DNA from: Bacteroidota bacterium
GTDB taxonomy: Bacteria; Bacteroidota; Ignavibacteria; Ignavibacteriales; Ignavibacteriaceae
Length of the DNA: 24,963 nt
Assembly (NCBI GenBank): GCA_023406915.1
Contig: JAEXTR010000085.1
Span: 1-24,963 of the forward strand
Direction: 5' to 3'
Shown: positions 8,422 to 16,478 of the stretch, piece after piece
Position numbering within the stretch: the first letter of the stretch is position 1
Layout: every line of letters begins with the position of its first letter
Notes under the pieces: generated by a model
Seen by the model: the letters and a program-made list of their open reading frames with translations, nothing else
The model's database searches: none
Told to the model about the DNA's origin: nothing
Position numbers and translations under genes: made by a program

Positions 8422-8518
8422 GAAAAAGGGACCTAAGGGACATTCCTGATCATCAGGGTTGTTTCTGGAACCAATGTTTGGTAAATTTTAAATCACAAAA
8501 TAACAGTGATGTAGAAGC

Positions 8519-9934
8519 GTGAAAGCAGAATTATCCTTTCTTGTTAATAATGATACTGTCTCCGGCAAGTTCGATCCGGCAATGGTACTTTTAGATTTCC
8601 TCCGATCAGAAAAACACCTTACTGGCACCAAAGAAGGGTGCAGAGAAGGCGATTGTGGAGCATGTACTGTGCTTATCGGTACACTCAGAAATGGTCAGGT
8701 TGTATATCAGTCCGCTAACTCTTGCCTCATGCCACTTGCTAATGTTCATAATAAGCATGTAGTGACAATTGAGGGACTCACCTCATCTGATATGACCCCG
8801 GTGCAACACGCATTCGTTCATGAAGGGGCAACCCAATGTGGTTTTTGTACGCCAGGTTTTATTGTCTCGCTCACCGGGTATCTTCTGCACGCGCAGTACG
8901 CTGATATTGAGGATGCAAAGGATAGCATAGCCGGCAACATTTGCCGTTGTACCGGACATGCTGCTATTATTCGCGCGGCTCAGACTGTGGTAACGGGATT
9001 AGAGGAATTGTCGTCAGTCACTGACAGAGTGGGTTACCTAATCAGGAATAACTATCTCCCTGAATATTTCGGACTTATTCCAGAAAGAATCAGACTCCTG
9101 GAGGAAAAACTTCCAGTATCCGATACTGACAAGTTACATAGTTTTATCGGTGGAGGAACAGACCTCTTTGTACAGAAACCCGATGATTTATTGGATTCAG
9201 ATAACGTTTACCTCAATAACGCTGATATTAATTTTATCAGATGCGAGGAAAACAGGTGTATCGTGGGAGCGGGTGTAACGTTCCAGCGCTTTGCTGAATC
9301 TGATATCATCCGGGATCAGATTCCAGAAATAAAAAATTTCATGAGACTTGTAGCAAGCCTTCCCATCAGAAACAGTGCTACTATAGGAGGTAATATTGTG
9401 AATGCCTCCCCAATCGGAGATCTGTCAATTCTGTTGCTGGCCCTTCAAGCAGATGTCACCCTCGCAAAAAAAGATCAGAAAAGAAAATTCCCATTGCATG
9501 AGCTGTATCAGGGATATAAAACGCTTGCCAAGGATTCTGATGAGTATATAAGGAGTGTCAGCTTTGAGTATCTTTCAGCGGATCACAAAGTGAATTTTGA
9601 AAAAGTCTCAAAGAGAACGCACCTTGATATTGCAACTGTCAATTCAGCAATCTGCATTGCAAATATTGATGATCTGATTCTCGAAGCAAGAGTATCGGCT
9701 GGAGGAGTCGCACCATATCCACTGCTGCTAGTGAACACATCCGCATACCTGCTGAACAAGCATTTGAATCAGGAGACAATTAACGAAGCTGCAAAAATTG
9801 CCCAGGAAGAAATCTCACCGATCAGTGACATACGTGGCAGTGCAGAATATAAAAGAGTCCTTCTTGACAGACTGATTCGAGCCCATTTCATTACATTGTT
9901 CCCCCAATACATATCCTTTGAGGACCTGGTATGA
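8519..9934 (+). CDS. xdhA: Xanthine dehydrogenase small subunit (2Fe-2S and FAD domains fused)
   Basis: This subunit carries electrons from the molybdenum centre through two 2Fe-2S clusters to FAD and then NAD+ or another acceptor. In 471 residues, all eight cluster cysteines are present: C41, C46, C49 and C69 for the plant-ferredoxin-type cluster, and C107, C110, C142 and C144 for the helical one. The FAD domain follows, with FIGGGTDLFVQ (about 209-219) and SATIGGNIVNASPIGD (about 286-301), and then the CO-dehydrogenase flavoprotein C-terminal domain. This is the fused bacterial XdhA arrangement. The start is GTG at 8519: the frame has a stop just upstream, and the first in-frame ATG (residue 22) would cut into the FeS domain. 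The next gene overlaps by 4 bp (ATGA), indicating translational coupling with the large subunit. Confidence 0.92.
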   Translation: MKAELSFLVNNDTVSGKFDPAMVLLDFLRSEKHLTGTKEGCREGDCGACTVLIGTLRNGQVVYQSANSCLMPLANVHNKHVVTIEGLTSSDMTPVQHAFVHEGATQCGFCTPGFIVSLTGYLLHAQYADIEDAKDSIAGNICRCTGHAAIIRAAQTVVTGLEELSSVTDRVGYLIRNNYLPEYFGLIPERIRLLEEKLPVSDTDKLHSFIGGGTDLFVQKPDDLLDSDNVYLNNADINFIRCEENRCIVGAGVTFQRFAESDIIRDQIPEIKNFMRLVASLPIRNSATIGGNIVNASPIGDLSILLLALQADVTLAKKDQKRKFPLHELYQGYKTLAKDSDEYIRSVSFEYLSADHKVNFEKVSKRTHLDIATVNSAICIANIDDLILEARVSAGGVAPYPLLLVNTSAYLLNKHLNQETINEAAKIAQEEISPISDIRGSAEYKRVLLDRLIRAHFITLFPQYISFEDLV

Positions 9935-12192
9935 GGAATTCAAACGTATCTGTTGATATGCAAAAACATGTTCGAGGTGAGTCACGTTTTATCGACGATC
10001 ATCCTGTACCTAGTGGCACTCTGTTCGCTGTAGTTGCGGATTCGCCAGTTGCACACGGCAGGATAAAATCTATTTCAATAACTGATGCTCTGAATGTTTC
10101 AGGAGTGGTAAGTATCCTGACCAGCAAAGATATTCCCGGAGAAAACCAGATTGGCGGAATCATTGAAGATGAGTCTTTGCTTGCAGGCGAAGTCGTTCAT
10201 TTCATCGGAGAACCTGTTGCACTGGTAATTGCTGAATCAATACTTGCTGCAAAAAAGGCCAGAAGTAGAATCCGTATTGAGTGTGAAGCGCTTCCTGTAA
10301 TAACCGATCCGAGAGAAGCAGTCGCAAAAGGAAATCTTCTGATTCCTCCGCGTACGTTTCAATCAGGTGATCCAGAGATGGCATTCAAAGAGTGTGCTGT
10401 AGTAGTGGAAGGCAGGGCAGACTCTGGTGGGCAGGAGCACTTATATCTTGAAACGCAGGGTTCGCTTGCAATTCCAGAAGAAGGCGGGAGGATAAGAATT
10501 ATTTCTTCCACCCAGGGACCAACAGCAGTACAGAAGGCGACAGCCCGGGTGCTGGGCATTCCGATGAATAAAATAGAAGTCGACGTACTGAGGCTTGGAG
10601 GTGGATTCGGAGGTAAGGAAGATCAGGCCTCCGCCTGGGGTGCTCTTGCTGCTCTCGGTGCCTTCAAGGTAAAACGCCCTGTAAAACTTGTGTTAAGCCG
10701 TCATGATGACCTGAGAATGACTGGAAAGCGTCACCCATATTCTTCCGATTATAAACTTGGACTAACTGCAGAAGGAAAGATTCTTGCGTATGAGGCTGTG
10801 TACTATCAGGACGGCGGGGCATGCGCAGATTTATCCCCCGCAATTATGGAACGGACGCTGCTTCATGCTACAAACAGCTATGCAATTCCGAATGTAAAGA
10901 CAACTGCTTATAGTGCAAAAACCAACGTTGCCCCAAATACGGCGTTCCGTGGTTTTGGTGGTCCACAAGGCAAGTTCGTGATAGAAGCAGCTATAAGACA
11001 TGCTTCTGAAATGCTTGGCATTCCTGCATATGAGATACAGCGAAAAAACCTGATCCAGGATGGCGATTCATTTTACTACGGTCAAAAAGTTACGGATGCA
11101 AAAGCTGTTGCCGCCTGGCAGAAAGCTGATGAAGAATTTCATATAAAGAATACTCTCACTGATGTTGAAGCATTCAACGCTTCACATTCACGGTTAAAAA
11201 AAGGTATGGCAGTTATGCCTATCTGTTTTGGTATCTCTTTTACCAGCACCTTTCTTAACCAGGCGAGTGCCCTCATTCATATTTATACAGACGGAAGTGT
11301 TTCAGTCAGCACTGCTGCGGTTGAAATGGGGCAGGGAGTCAATCAGAAGATTAAGACGGTAGTTGCCCGAGTGCTTTCTGTTTCACCAGAACGGATCAGT
11401 ATAGAGACCACAAATACTGCAAGAGTCGCCAATACCTCACCGACGGCAGCATCCAGCGGCGCGGACCTGAATGGCAATGCTGCGATGCTCGCAGCAAAAG
11501 AACTCAAGAAGCGTTTAGTTGCGGTTGCGGCAACAATTCTGAAGACCAGCGAAGATGAACTTACTATACAGGATGAAGTGGTTATTCATGCAGGGAAGAA
11601 AACTGAAATTACCTGGAATGCCCTCATCTTTTCAGCTTATGTTGGCAGAGTAAGCCTCTCAGCACAGGCTTATTATGCAACGCCTAATATCAGCTTTGAC
11701 AGAACTATTAATAAGGGAACTCCTTTTGCATACCATGTCTACGGCACAAGCATCACAACTGCAACGGTTGACTGTCTTACAGGTATATACACAGTTGATG
11801 CCGTCAGAATTGTGCATGATTTTGGTCAGAGCCTCAACAAGGTTATTGATCTTGGTCAGGCTGAAGGAGCACTGATGCAGGGAATTGGATGGATGACCAT
11901 GGAAGAAATCCGTCACAATAAGGATGGAAGGCTGCTCGCAAACAGTCTGTCAACATATAAAGTACCTGATATTTACGCAACCCCAGATACAATCGATATT
12001 CGTTTCCTTGAGGGCTCATACAGTCCAACTGGCCCGATGAATTCGAAAGCTATTGGCGAACCTCCATTCATGTATGGAATAGGAGCATACTTTGCGCTTT
12101 ATAACGCTATGAAGGCGTATAAACCTGACGCTCACATTCCATTTTCTGCACCACTAACCCCCGAGAAAGTGCTGATGGCATTAACCCAGTAA
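9931..12192 (+). CDS. xdhB: Xanthine dehydrogenase large, molybdopterin-binding subunit
   Basis: This is the catalytic subunit that hydroxylates hypoxanthine/xanthine (or related purines) at the Mo centre. The 753-residue protein shows the whole xanthine-oxidase family pattern. By comparison with bovine xanthine oxidase, the key active-site positions are Q168 (GGQEHLYLET), E230 (LGGGFGGKE), R340 (FRGFGGPQG) and the catalytic base E710 (KAIGEPPF). The equivalents of bovine E802 and R880 orient the purine, so a purine substrate is more likely than an aldehyde or CO. MGQGVNQK (about 466-473) is the conserved molybdopterin-contact loop. It overlaps xdhA by 4 bp, and xdhC follows 28 bp downstream. 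The physiological direction and exact purine cannot be read from sequence. Confidence 0.92.
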   Translation: MRNSNVSVDMQKHVRGESRFIDDHPVPSGTLFAVVADSPVAHGRIKSISITDALNVSGVVSILTSKDIPGENQIGGIIEDESLLAGEVVHFIGEPVALVIAESILAAKKARSRIRIECEALPVITDPREAVAKGNLLIPPRTFQSGDPEMAFKECAVVVEGRADSGGQEHLYLETQGSLAIPEEGGRIRIISSTQGPTAVQKATARVLGIPMNKIEVDVLRLGGGFGGKEDQASAWGALAALGAFKVKRPVKLVLSRHDDLRMTGKRHPYSSDYKLGLTAEGKILAYEAVYYQDGGACADLSPAIMERTLLHATNSYAIPNVKTTAYSAKTNVAPNTAFRGFGGPQGKFVIEAAIRHASEMLGIPAYEIQRKNLIQDGDSFYYGQKVTDAKAVAAWQKADEEFHIKNTLTDVEAFNASHSRLKKGMAVMPICFGISFTSTFLNQASALIHIYTDGSVSVSTAAVEMGQGVNQKIKTVVARVLSVSPERISIETTNTARVANTSPTAASSGADLNGNAAMLAAKELKKRLVAVAATILKTSEDELTIQDEVVIHAGKKTEITWNALIFSAYVGRVSLSAQAYYATPNISFDRTINKGTPFAYHVYGTSITTATVDCLTGIYTVDAVRIVHDFGQSLNKVIDLGQAEGALMQGIGWMTMEEIRHNKDGRLLANSLSTYKVPDIYATPDTIDIRFLEGSYSPTGPMNSKAIGEPPFMYGIGAYFALYNAMKAYKPDAHIPFSAPLTPEKVLMALTQ

Positions 12193-12220
12193 GGGATTAA
12201 ACAAGATTCAAAAGTAGATT

Positions 12221-13189
12221 ATGAAAGAAGTACAACTCTGGAGCTTTGTACAGGAGAAGCTTTCTCCGGGTGAAAAGCTCATACTTATTATTGTTGCTGA
12301 TTCAAACCTCTCATCCCCTGGTAAGGCAGGATTTAAGCTTGTTGTTACTCAAAAAGGTGAGTTGTTTGGTACCATCGGTGGCGGAATCATGGAATACAAC
12401 ATGATCCGGGAATGTGAGGAAATGTTCCGGAATGGAGTGAGTGAAATTCAGCGAAAGAAACTGTATCACTCAAAAACCAGTGAAGGAATTGCGTCAGGTT
12501 TACAGTGTGGAGGAAGTCAGACACTTCTTTTCATCCCCATGAACTCCATGCACTTAAGCCTTGCAAAAAACATCACCACTGCGGCTCACGGAATGGTAAC
12601 GGGTGTGCTTACCGTAACTGAGTCAGATATTACATTCAGTATGGGTGAATTGTTTTGCAAACATCCTGAGTATTTGGAGAGCAGCGAACATGGGTTTACC
12701 TATCGGGAAGCGAATGGTGTTCCTGATCTTGCATGGGTGATTGGTGGAGGACATGTAGGTCTTGCAGTCTCACGTCAGATGGCACAGCTTGGGTTTTATG
12801 TTGTGACGATTGATCCGCGCGAATCATTGTTCACCATGCAGCAGAACACTTATGCTCAAAAAAAACTCACCATTCCTTATGACAAAATCGGCGAATACGT
12901 CCCAGGGTATTGCAGATCGTATGCAATAATAGTTACGGCTGACAGGGATACCGATGCTATTGCACTCAAAGAAATCATCTGTAAGAATTTCCGTTATATC
13001 GGGATGATGGGGAGCAAGAAGAAAATACAGTCAATATTTAAACAACTTATCGATGCAGGAATCAACGAAGACCTGCTTAAGAAAGTACATGCTCCTATTG
13101 GTATGGAGATCGCTGCTGAAACTCCGGATGAAATTGCTGTGAGTATTGCAGCCGAAATTATCATTGTTAGGAATCAGAGAGAAGAATGA
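12221..13189 (+). CDS. xdhC: XdhC/CoxI-family molybdenum cofactor maturation factor
   Basis: XdhC proteins bind molybdenum cofactor, promote its sulfuration, and insert it into xanthine dehydrogenase. They are not part of the final enzyme. The 322-residue protein has the N-terminal XdhC/CoxI domain (LSSPGKAGFKLV, then GTIGGGIMEY at about 50-59, and GLQCGG). A C-terminal Rossmann domain follows, with WVIGGGHVGLAVS (from about 172), GMMGSKKK (about 260-267) and the HAPIGMEIAAETPDEIAVSIAAEI signature. It sits between xdhB and ygfK and overlaps ygfK by 4 bp (ATGA), so it may serve both the XdhAB enzyme and the downstream XdhD. In the selenium-linked E. coli region an XdhC relative (YqeB/YqeC set) has this role, but the protein here looks like ordinary XdhC. 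Confidence 0.88.
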   Translation: MKEVQLWSFVQEKLSPGEKLILIIVADSNLSSPGKAGFKLVVTQKGELFGTIGGGIMEYNMIRECEEMFRNGVSEIQRKKLYHSKTSEGIASGLQCGGSQTLLFIPMNSMHLSLAKNITTAAHGMVTGVLTVTESDITFSMGELFCKHPEYLESSEHGFTYREANGVPDLAWVIGGGHVGLAVSRQMAQLGFYVVTIDPRESLFTMQQNTYAQKKLTIPYDKIGEYVPGYCRSYAIIVTADRDTDAIALKEIICKNFRYIGMMGSKKKIQSIFKQLIDAGINEDLLKKVHAPIGMEIAAETPDEIAVSIAAEIIIVRNQREE

Positions 13190-16100
13190 CAGATCACATG
13201 CACCGCCTCACACTTCCCCAATTACTCACCTGGATACTGCGGGAGAATGAGGGAAACAGGATTTTTGGTATTTATAAAAAGCTCTTTTTCGAGCCATCGC
13301 CGCTTGATCCCTTCCAGATGATTCGCTATGGCAAGTTACTGGAAACTCCGCTTGGGGTAGCAGCAGGTCCACATACGCAACTGGCACAGAACATCATTGC
13401 ATCATGGTTGTGCGGTGCAAGGTATATTGAACTTAAAACTGTACAGACACTTGATAAAATTACCGTAACAAAGCCATGCATCGAGATGGAAGATGAGGGG
13501 TATAATTGTGAGTGGAGTCAGGAGCTTACACTCGATGATTCATTTGACGAGTACCTGAATGCATGGATTGTGCTTCACGTACTGAATCATCTCTGGTATC
13601 CGGAAAAAGCAGAACCAGGTTTTATTTTTAATATGAGTGTTGGGTACAACCTGGAAGGCATACTGAATCCCAATGTTCAGCAATTTCTGGACAGGATGAC
13701 CAGTTGTCCTGATTTACTGGAAGAGAAGCTCAAACAGATCAGGTCAATCTATCCGCGTATCAGTGAGGTTAATATACCTGCGGTCATCACAGATAATATT
13801 ACCATTTCTACGATGCACGGATGTCCTCCGGAAGAGATTAAAAGCATCGCTGAGTATTTTATTACCGAAAGGAAGCTGAATACAGCGATTAAACTAAATC
13901 CGACATTGCTGGGCCCTGCTCATCTCAGAGAGATATTAAATGGGGTACTGGGTTATGAAACTGTTGTTCCTGATGAGGCGTTTGGACATGATTTGAAGTA
14001 TCCCGATGCCGTTCAATTAATTCGTGGTTTGCATAAAAAGGCGAATGAGTCAAAAGTTCATTTTGGTTTAAAGCTGACGAACACCCTGGAATCATTGAAC
14101 AAAACCAGGCAGTTACCACAGCAGGAGAAGATGGTTTACGCCAGTGGAAGGGCTCTTCATCCTATCAGTATTCATCTTGCGCGGAAATTGCAGGATGAGT
14201 TTCTGGGAGAACTTGATATTTCCTTTTCTGCAGGTGTTGATGCCCTGAATGTAACTGACACACTCGCGTGTGGATTACGTCCCGTAACAGTTTGCTCTGA
14301 TCTGCTGAAGCCTGGTGGATATACAAGGCTTACACAGTATGTCACTAATCTTCGCAATGATCTGAACAAACTGGAATGCACCAACCTGGAAGAGCTTGTT
14401 ATGAAGACTTCAGGTACCGGTGATTATCGTGAAGCCGTAAGGAATAATCTTAAGAGGTATTCAGAAAAAACACTTCTATCAGGTAACTATCATAAAGGGA
14501 AACGACATCACAGGAATATAAAAACCAACCGTCAACTTACACCGTTTGATTGCGTGAAAGCCCCCTGTATGCAGTCGTGTGCTATTGATCAGAATATCCC
14601 TGAGTATCTGTATCACTCAGCTGCTGGTGATTTTAAGGCTGCTATCAACGTCATAGCTGATGGAAATCCACTCGCCAATATAACGGGGAATGTCTGTGAT
14701 CATCTATGTCAGACGAAATGTACGCGAATGAATATCGATACTCCGATTGAGCTACGCGCTGTTAAACGCTTTCTGGCGGAGAATTCGGTACCCGATCCCG
14801 GTAAGAAGCAGGAAAGTATAAGTGATAAAATTGCAGTTATTGGCGGAGGTCCTTCAGGGCTGAGCTGTGCATACTTCCTGGCTAAAAATGGTTGTAAGAC
14901 TGAGATTTTTGAAACGAAATCATTTGCTGGTGGAATGCCTGCCGATTCAATACCAAAGTTCAGACTTAGCGATGGGAGTATTGAGACTGACATAGCTGTT
15001 ATTAAGCAACTCGGTGTTGTGTTTCATTATGATGTTGAAGTAAATGCTGAGTTCTTTCAGAAGCTGTTGCAGGATTACAGATTCGTCTATGTTGCTGTTG
15101 GTGCCAGGAAAAGCAAATCGCTTGGCATTCAGGGAGAAGACCTTCAAGGAGTTTACGATCAGCTGAAATTTCTGTCCTCTGTGCGCAGAGGGAATGTAAT
15201 CCAACTTGGTAAGAGAGTGGCAGTTATCGGAGGAGGAAACTCAGCAATAGACACTGCCAGAACGGCACTCAGACTGCTCGATGAGGATGGAGTTGTTGAA
15301 GTTGTGTACCGCAGAACAGAAGCAGAGATGCCCGCAGACAGAGAAGAAATTGAAGCCCTGAAGAAAGAAGGTATTGCAATCAGAGAACTGGTAGCACCGG
15401 TTTCGATTGAAAGTGCTGATTCCTTAATGTTGCATTGTGTGAAGATGGAGTTGAGTGATCCTGATGAATCAGGCAGAAGACGTCCTGTTCAGATCAAAGG
15501 TTCTGATTTTACCTTACAGTATAATGCGATAATCACTGCAGTAGGGCAGGAGACTGATCTTGATTTTCTTCCTACTGATGCTCAAATGATAAAGAAGCGT
15601 GGATTCATTCCGGGCTATCCGCAAGTGTATATTGGCGGGGATGCCGTCAGGGGAGCAGATACGCTTATCAATGCTATCGCTGATGGTAAGCATGCAGCCA
15701 AGGAAATTGTAAAGCTGCTTTCGGGCGCACCAGATTCAGGAACCATTAATGCTGCCAGACTTGAACCCGCAGATTATAGAATGCGGCTTGCTACAAAAAA
15801 GGAAGGCGTAATTATCCGGGATAACAGTAGTTCGTCGGTAAGAGACTTTGAGGTCGTCCATCCGGTATTGACAGCTGATGAAGCAGTTAACGAAGCAAGC
15901 CGGTGTCTCTTTTGCGATGATGTGTGTGATGTTTGCACAACGGTTTGCCCTAACCTTGCCAATTATTCGTTCAGCGTGGAGCCCATGTCGATTCCTGTAT
16001 CGCGTGCCATGGAAAGGGATGGAGTAATGAACTTCTCAGTCTTCGATATTGTGCAAATTTCGCAGCGTCCTCAAATCGCAAACATCCGGGATTTCTGTAA

Positions 16101-16470
16101 CGAGTGCGGTAATTGTGATTCATTTTGTCCCACAAGCGGAGCCCCATACAAGACGAAACCTAAACTTCATATTACCAGATCAAGTTTTGACACGGAGCAG
16201 AGTGGTTATTATTTTGAAAATGGAGTTTTGCACCATCTGGTAAGCGGAATGATGGAAACACTTGAATTGGATGGAAATAATTTTATTTATAAATCTGACA
16301 TTGCTGATGCAAGCTTTTCTGCGGAAACACTGCTACTCATTGATGTCATATTTCATCACTCTGAGACCGATAGTTATGAGTTTCTGACAGTTCCGGAGAT
16401 GGTCCTGTTGTACAGGCACCTGATCAATCATCCAATAATGAAACTGAGCACGATACCACTGAACGCATAA
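13186..16470 (+). CDS. ygfK: YgfK-family FAD/iron-sulfur oxidoreductase (purine-pathway reductase)
   Basis: The 1094-residue multidomain flavoprotein is close in length to E. coli YgfK (about 1030 aa). The N-terminal part (about 1-430) is dihydropyrimidine/dihydroorotate-dehydrogenase-like, with TISTMHGCPPEEI near 206. A GltD-type 4Fe-4S region starts at C456, C461 and C465 (DCVKAPCMQSC) and continues with GNVCDHLCQTKC. Two dinucleotide folds follow: FAD at IAVIGGGPSG (about 548-558) and NAD(P) at VAVIGGGNSAIDTA (from about 678). The C-terminus has more cluster motifs, CLFCDDVCDVCTTVCP (about 905-923) and CGNCDSFCPT (about 974-983). The family is often labelled 'putative selenate reductase', which I consider unproven. 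Its constant linkage to purine genes suggests it shuttles electrons from NAD(P)H to a purine intermediate or to the XdhD hydroxylase. It starts inside the xdhC stop and ends 8 bp before xdhD. Confidence 0.9.
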   Translation: MTDHMHRLTLPQLLTWILRENEGNRIFGIYKKLFFEPSPLDPFQMIRYGKLLETPLGVAAGPHTQLAQNIIASWLCGARYIELKTVQTLDKITVTKPCIEMEDEGYNCEWSQELTLDDSFDEYLNAWIVLHVLNHLWYPEKAEPGFIFNMSVGYNLEGILNPNVQQFLDRMTSCPDLLEEKLKQIRSIYPRISEVNIPAVITDNITISTMHGCPPEEIKSIAEYFITERKLNTAIKLNPTLLGPAHLREILNGVLGYETVVPDEAFGHDLKYPDAVQLIRGLHKKANESKVHFGLKLTNTLESLNKTRQLPQQEKMVYASGRALHPISIHLARKLQDEFLGELDISFSAGVDALNVTDTLACGLRPVTVCSDLLKPGGYTRLTQYVTNLRNDLNKLECTNLEELVMKTSGTGDYREAVRNNLKRYSEKTLLSGNYHKGKRHHRNIKTNRQLTPFDCVKAPCMQSCAIDQNIPEYLYHSAAGDFKAAINVIADGNPLANITGNVCDHLCQTKCTRMNIDTPIELRAVKRFLAENSVPDPGKKQESISDKIAVIGGGPSGLSCAYFLAKNGCKTEIFETKSFAGGMPADSIPKFRLSDGSIETDIAVIKQLGVVFHYDVEVNAEFFQKLLQDYRFVYVAVGARKSKSLGIQGEDLQGVYDQLKFLSSVRRGNVIQLGKRVAVIGGGNSAIDTARTALRLLDEDGVVEVVYRRTEAEMPADREEIEALKKEGIAIRELVAPVSIESADSLMLHCVKMELSDPDESGRRRPVQIKGSDFTLQYNAIITAVGQETDLDFLPTDAQMIKKRGFIPGYPQVYIGGDAVRGADTLINAIADGKHAAKEIVKLLSGAPDSGTINAARLEPADYRMRLATKKEGVIIRDNSSSSVRDFEVVHPVLTADEAVNEASRCLFCDDVCDVCTTVCPNLANYSFSVEPMSIPVSRAMERDGVMNFSVFDIVQISQRPQIANIRDFCNECGNCDSFCPTSGAPYKTKPKLHITRSSFDTEQSGYYFENGVLHHLVSGMMETLELDGNNFIYKSDIADASFSAETLLLIDVIFHHSETDSYEFLTVPEMVLLYRHLINHPIMKLSTIPLNA

Positions 16471-16478
16471 AACCTGAA

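Noticed and set aside
8445..8457. Small palindrome CCTGAT-C-ATCAGG after the RNA methyltransferase gene
   Set aside because: The hairpin is short once loop geometry is allowed for, and only a weak T-rich stretch follows. I could not support a terminator call.
8492..8510. ATCAC-N9-GTGAT dyad just before xdhA as an operator, and AATGTTTG at 8473-8480 as a -7 box
   Set aside because: The arms are only 5 bp and do not match FNR or CRP half-site order. The box has a mismatch and no properly spaced -33 element.
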